19,152 nt of DNA from contig JBBRDM010000104.1 in NCBI GenBank assembly GCA_038203935.1, positions 1 through 19,152 of the forward strand, given 5' to 3'. The notes beneath the pieces are model-generated. The model had not been told where the DNA came from. It did no database searches and was given only the letters and a program-made list of their open reading frames with translations. A program made the position numbers and the translations under genes. Numbering within the stretch: position 1 is the first letter of the stretch; each line of letters opens with the position of its first letter. Below, piece after piece: positions 15,774-19,152 of this stretch. This DNA is from JANXSG01 sp038203935. GTDB taxonomy: Bacteria > Armatimonadota > Chthonomonadetes > Chthonomonadales > Chthonomonadaceae.

Positions 15774-16136
15774 CTATTCTAAATTGACCTGCACTTTGAT
15801 GGCTGCAGTCACTTGATCGCCCTCTTCCACACCCTCCGCTTTCCGAACGGCTGTCTTAATAGGCAGCACATAAACTCCATTTTTGTAAAACATCGAGGTG
15901 GTGAATCTAGTGCTGCCAATTTGAGCTCGTACCGGAATCATCCCCCAGCCGTAGGTAATGAGGTTCAGCATGGCCTTCAACTCGCTCGACTGTGCCATAG
16001 GAACGCTCACAAAATAGAATGGCGCAGGTCCCCTCCAATACCAGACTACTCCGCTGAAATCATAATGCAAAGTGGACGTTTCGTTTTCAGGCAGATTAGG
16101 CTTCATATCATCATCAAAATCGAATACTACCATCAT
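15774..16136 (-). CDS. DUF1905 domain protein
   Basis: 120 residues covering a whole DUF1905 domain, a small beta-barrel-like fold of unknown function: YDFSGVVWYWRGPAPFYFVS, then ITYGWGMIPVRAQIGSTRFT, TSMFYKNGVYVLPIKTAVRK and AEGVEEGDQVTAAIKVQV. DUF1905 is often found alone or fused to a YdeI-type domain; neither a catalytic site nor a ligand is known. Two adjacent ATGs (16136, 16133) lack a strong ribosome site, and the domain proper could also begin at ATG 16106. It is first of a probable two-gene operon with the AlkD-like gene, so a link to alkylation stress is conceivable but unproven. Confidence 0.82.
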   Translation of the reverse strand: MMVVFDFDDDMKPNLPENETSTLHYDFSGVVWYWRGPAPFYFVSVPMAQSSELKAMLNLITYGWGMIPVRAQIGSTRFTTSMFYKNGVYVLPIKTAVRKAEGVEEGDQVTAAIKVQVNLE

Positions 16137-16219
16137 ACTTCATTTATACAGTCTAAAATCGCTTTTATGATGTTTGGCATTTGATTGCTTTCATCATGAA
16201 TTCGATTTTTTATAACAAA

Positions 16220-16228
16220 ATTATAACA
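16220..16228 (-). promoter_or_regulatory. extended -10 element for the DUF1905-AlkD operon
   Basis: On the minus strand TGTTATAAT is a perfect extended -10, about 84 bases upstream of the DUF1905 start. No clear -35 is present at the usual distance. Confidence 0.45.
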
Positions 16229-16393
16229 CAGAACACAACAACTTTTCTAAAGTAAATACGTTCTGTTATATAGTACGCACCTGCAATATGCTTTCTCTTC
16301 TGTGATGTATTGTGCTCGTAAATGAATTATGATAACTGGGCGATCTGTTAGTTCTTACTATCAAAATGAAGTCATTCAATGCATTAAAAGGAA

Positions 16394-16399
16394 TATAAT
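16394..16399 (+). promoter_or_regulatory. possible -10 for the SARP gene
   Basis: A perfect TATAAT about 60 bases before the ATG, followed 6 bases later by TGGCATAAT, another near-extended -10. Neither has a recognisable -35. In such AT-rich DNA chance matches are likely. Confidence 0.35.
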
Positions 16400-16458
16400 T
16401 GTGGCATAATGATTTCATCCATTAATTATGTCTTATATTATCTGAGCAGTCTTGATAT

Positions 16459-18834
16459 ATGAACGATACATCTTCACAGCCTAATATTGTGCAGTCAGCA
16501 AGATGGTCAATACGACTATTTGGCGCTCTTGAAATCGGAACTCCTGAAAAACAGACTTTGTTTCTGAATGGAAAGAAGGCTGGAGAGCTTCTGGCGTGTT
16601 TAGCTCTCCAACCGGGAATCAAAATCCGGCGCGAAGACCTAGCTGAGCGATGCTGGCCGGAAAATGAATCCCAGCGACAGCGAACCCGCCTGCGCCAAGA
16701 GATATCTGCACTACGTACAATATTTGGCGATAATGTTGATTCTCCACTCGTTGTTACACATGATCACGTGCAACTGCGTTTAGATTTGCTTGAAATCGAT
16801 ACGCAACAATTCGATAATCACATGGCTGCCGGAACAAAATCAGATTTACCACTCATCCAAGCTGAACATTTATCCGAGGCAATAGCATTTTATCGTGAAG
16901 ACCTCCTTATGGAGTATCCCGACTCTTTCTTAGACCGCCGATCTGAGTATACACGTCGTTATGAATCAGGGCTGCATCATCTCGCAAATCTGCGAAGAAC
17001 TATGGGGGATAGCAGTGGTGCAAAAGAGTATCTTCAGAGGCTGATTACACGGAACCCTCTGTTGGAAGAGGCTCACGCGGATCTTATGCGCGTCTTTGCG
17101 GAGTGCAGACAGCCGTCGGAAGTCCGTCGCCAGTATAATGAACTGGAGTCTATTTTACGCGCGGAGATTGCCAGCGAACCAACAGAATCGACACGCCGTT
17201 TGCGTACCACCCTTCTCGAAAATATGACTCATGTCGACACAACACATGCCGTGGTAGGTGCATCCTCATCACCATCTGTAAAATCAGCTCTACCCGCTAT
17301 AGTTGAAACGGAACATACTTATCCTTCTTCCTCTGTATCAAAAAAACAAATCCAGTTCCGAAATGTTAGCCATATTAATATACTAGCTCTTGCAGCAGTG
17401 ATTCTCATCGTAGGATTTTGGTTTTCCAAACACCACCGAGACAGAACTACACATTCTGCCTCTGTTCCTCGATTGATAGTAGAACGTGGTAAAGCGACGT
17501 GGACATATATTGATAAATCAGAACCAGGTGAAAAACCCAATTCGGAAGCGACTGCATCATTATTGATGGATAACGGGAATCTATTCGTAACTGGAATTGT
17601 TCAAACCGAACATGATGATGACGATTTTCTCACGGTCGCATTTGATAGCAGCGGTAAAAGAGTATTTAGGGAAAAATTCTCCAGTATTGGACATGAATGT
17701 GATACAGCTACAAGTATTGCAGTGGGTAGGGATCATACTTTTTTTGTTGCCGGAGAAACGTATTACCCACCTCATTATGAAGTGAAAGAAGGTTGGCACA
17801 CAACCGTAGTATATTACAATTTAAAAAATGGAGATAGATGGCACAGTTATTCTCCCATGACCATATTGAGATCGCTAAAGACACAGGTAATATCAGACCA
17901 AAATGGTGGGGCAATTGTTGCAGCAACGGTGGAGAATAAAAACAGTCAGCATATCATATTTCTACACTACGATGCTGCTGGGAAATTAATAAAACAATGG
18001 ACTTATCCGGCCTCTGGAAATGACAACGCTTCTTTTGTTAGGATGTGCAGTCAGACTAATGGCACTTTCTATGTGTGTGCTTCGATTATACATAATAACA
18101 TATCTACTCCAGGAGCAGATACAGACTATGCTTTGCTCTGCTTTCAAAATAATAGTATTTTGAAATGGGAACGTTTCTCTGACATTCCTATTCGAATGAA
18201 TAATGTACCTGCATCTATAGTAGGCGACCGGAACGGCGATGTGTTCGTTGCAGGCGTTTTCTCGACTGGCAATCCTAATGATGGAACTGCAGCGATGTGT
18301 CCTTATATCGTAAAGTATAACTCATTTGGACACTCGGAATGGAGTCGAACTTATATACCATTCAAAGGAGATGTTAAGATATATGGCATAACTCTTTCCG
18401 ATGATGGGAGCGCTGTAACTATCGCTGGTACAATGCTCAATGCCACACTAGATATTGACGGAGTTGCTCTGTCTTATTCTGGCGATGGAACTCTGCTTCG
18501 CGCCCACAAAGGCAATCTCCCCTCAGCTTATCGTAGCGCGCAAGCAATAAATGCCTATTTACTTGAAGACTCACGGTTGTTAACAATTGAATCTATTTCC
18601 AGGAGGCCATTCGGACATATTTTGGAATCTTCTGAAATGGCAGTAGCGTTGAGTGATCCCAAGGAACATGAGCAATCAATTTATTCTGCTGTGATTCAAC
18701 CACAAGAAAAAGGTTGGGCAATCCCAAGGTTTGCAATAAGAGCGCCTAATTCTATATTAATCGGTGGGCATACACCACAGGGTGGTGACAAAGCAGCTTT
18801 TACAGTTATGAAATTTCCACTATCTCCGAAATAA
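16459..18834 (+). CDS. membrane-anchored SARP/BTAD transcriptional activator with an extracytoplasmic propeller
   Basis: 791 residues in three parts. Residues 17-108 are an OmpR-like winged-helix domain of the SARP kind (SIRLFGALEIG, KKAGELLACLAL, REDLAERCWPENE, RLRQEISALRTIFG). Residues about 113-256 are the helical BTAD (AIAFYREDLLMEYPDSFLDR, YLQRLITRNPLLEEAHADLM). After a Ser/Thr/Val-rich linker comes one membrane helix at about 306-323 (INILALAAVILIVGFWFS). The remaining 465 residues are outside and show SBBP-type propeller repeats ('..FVTG......DFLTVAFDSSGK', 'VFVAGVFSTG', 'YIVKYNSFGHSEWSRTY'). The layout matches one-component membrane activators such as CadC/ToxR, but built on a SARP DNA-binding unit. 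No ribosome site is obvious before the ATG. AT-richer than the oxidoreductase. The target is unknown; the exported-protein gene just downstream is a candidate. Confidence 0.88.
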   Translation: MNDTSSQPNIVQSARWSIRLFGALEIGTPEKQTLFLNGKKAGELLACLALQPGIKIRREDLAERCWPENESQRQRTRLRQEISALRTIFGDNVDSPLVVTHDHVQLRLDLLEIDTQQFDNHMAAGTKSDLPLIQAEHLSEAIAFYREDLLMEYPDSFLDRRSEYTRRYESGLHHLANLRRTMGDSSGAKEYLQRLITRNPLLEEAHADLMRVFAECRQPSEVRRQYNELESILRAEIASEPTESTRRLRTTLLENMTHVDTTHAVVGASSSPSVKSALPAIVETEHTYPSSSVSKKQIQFRNVSHINILALAAVILIVGFWFSKHHRDRTTHSASVPRLIVERGKATWTYIDKSEPGEKPNSEATASLLMDNGNLFVTGIVQTEHDDDDFLTVAFDSSGKRVFREKFSSIGHECDTATSIAVGRDHTFFVAGETYYPPHYEVKEGWHTTVVYYNLKNGDRWHSYSPMTILRSLKTQVISDQNGGAIVAATVENKNSQHIIFLHYDAAGKLIKQWTYPASGNDNASFVRMCSQTNGTFYVCASIIHNNISTPGADTDYALLCFQNNSILKWERFSDIPIRMNNVPASIVGDRNGDVFVAGVFSTGNPNDGTAAMCPYIVKYNSFGHSEWSRTYIPFKGDVKIYGITLSDDGSAVTIAGTMLNATLDIDGVALSYSGDGTLLRAHKGNLPSAYRSAQAINAYLLEDSRLLTIESISRRPFGHILESSEMAVALSDPKEHEQSIYSAVIQPQEKGWAIPRFAIRAPNSILIGGHTPQGGDKAAFTVMKFPLSPK

Positions 18835-18851
18835 TTTTCAAAATTCTCATT

Positions 18852-18885
18852 TTAGACGCAAAATGCACGCTGTTTGAACGTCTAA
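18852..18885 (+). terminator. weak hairpin after the SARP gene
   Basis: TTAGACG (18852-18858) and CGTCTAA (18879-18885) pair over 7 bp, and CAAA/TTTG extend the stem across a 2-base bulge. No U-tract follows, so it is at best a weak terminator; it could equally be an operator. Confidence 0.35.
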
Positions 18886-18994
18886 TTCACCTCTCCTCGA
18901 ACGCACGACCTGTTATCATTTCCCTGAGTTTCCCCTGCAACATGATAGTTTTCAGATTCTCCTGTTGGAATCGGGGTTGCTCGTCATTAGTTGG

Positions 18995-19012
18995 TAGGGG
19001 CTTTAGCCCCTA
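18995..19012. repeat. GC-rich REP-like palindrome
   Basis: TAGGGGC-TTTA-GCCCCTA forms a 7-bp stem with a 4-base loop, standing out in AT-rich surroundings 53 bases before the next gene. It has no U-tract on either strand. Short GGGGCTTTAGCCCC-type palindromes occur as dispersed intergenic repeats in several bacteria; only one copy is in this window, so whether it is a repeat family here is unknown. Confidence 0.5.
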
Positions 19013-19065
19013 TACAATTCCAATTCACCTCTTACTTTATTGCGTTCTGAAAGGAGAACAATTTT

Positions 19066-19152
19066 ATGTCGCGTCGCTTAAGTAGTGCTTTCTACAGTCT
19101 GACTGGAATGTGCCTGCTGGCTCTGACACCTTCTCTGGCTTCTGCCCAAAAT
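19066..19152 (+). CDS. N-terminus of an exported protein (runs off the right edge)
   Basis: 29 codons are visible: MSRRLSSAFYSLTGMCLLAL followed by TPSLASAQN. This is a typical Sec signal peptide (basic start, hydrophobic core, cleavage after ASA). AAAGGAG lies 9 bases before the ATG, a strong ribosome site. It follows the SARP activator gene by 231 bases in the same direction. The mature protein is outside the window, so no function can be given. Confidence 0.75.
   Translation, partial: MSRRLSSAFYSLTGMCLLALTPSLASAQN

Larger units (their letters stand above)
16137..16458. other. divergent AT-rich intergenic region between DUF1905 and SARP genes
   Basis: 322 bases without a gene that I can support. 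It is strongly AT-rich. It holds a candidate extended -10 for the minus strand (16220-16228), a candidate -10 for the plus strand (16394-16399), and a 6-bp inverted repeat CATAAT/ATTATG (16405-16410, 16425-16430) between that -10 and the SARP gene. No RNA gene, ribosome-bound leader or long repeat was recognised. Confidence 0.6.

Overview
The window is a stretch of bacterial chromosome with short intergenic gaps, near-consensus sigma70-type promoters, Shine-Dalgarno sites (several with TTG starts) and many exported proteins. The mix of a DUF4838 glycosidase-like protein, a Tat-exported DUF3500 protein, a LacI regulator, a Gfo/Idh/MocA oxidoreductase, a SARP/BTAD regulator and Ig-repeat secreted proteins suggests a carbohydrate-degrading environmental bacterium. 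Armatimonadota is my best guess, by gene content only; nothing here fixes the taxonomy. No rRNA, tRNA, CRISPR array, insertion sequence or phage gene was recognised.

Layout. (1) 1-3410, minus strand: DUF3500 (Tat signal), a hairpin, DUF4838 protein, then a LacI-family repressor running off the left edge under its own strong promoter. This looks like a carbohydrate-use locus. (2) 3536-4849, plus: a soluble PRC-MgtE_N-CBS protein with no channel domain. (3) 5060-6964, plus: a two-gene operon of a degenerate GGDEF protein (GGDEF replaced by GYPFF) and a receiver-HD-GYP phosphodiesterase, followed by a lipoprotein (7035-7709). (4) 7897-11163, minus: a large secreted protein (propeller-like domain, jelly-roll-like domain, four Ig repeats) ending at a strong hairpin terminator. 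(5) 11352-13888, plus: a textbook promoter driving a membrane GAF-nucleotide cyclase, a 14-codon leader ORF, and a secreted WD40-like gene translationally coupled to the leader but cut by one in-frame TGA. (6) 13943-16136, minus: Gfo/Idh/MocA oxidoreductase, AlkD-like DNA alkylation repair protein and a DUF1905 protein. (7) 16459-18834, plus: a 791-residue SARP-type activator with a transmembrane helix and an outside beta-propeller, then the start of a secreted protein at the right edge.

The most unusual items are the membrane-anchored SARP with an extracytoplasmic SBBP-type propeller (a CadC/ToxR-like layout built from SARP parts), the cyclase lacking the usual transition-state arginine, and the leader-coupled WD40 gene with a lone in-frame TGA. 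The theme of the middle and right part is signal transduction (c-di-GMP turnover, cyclic nucleotide, membrane one-component regulator) next to exported proteins. I see no convincing multi-gene defence or mobile system.
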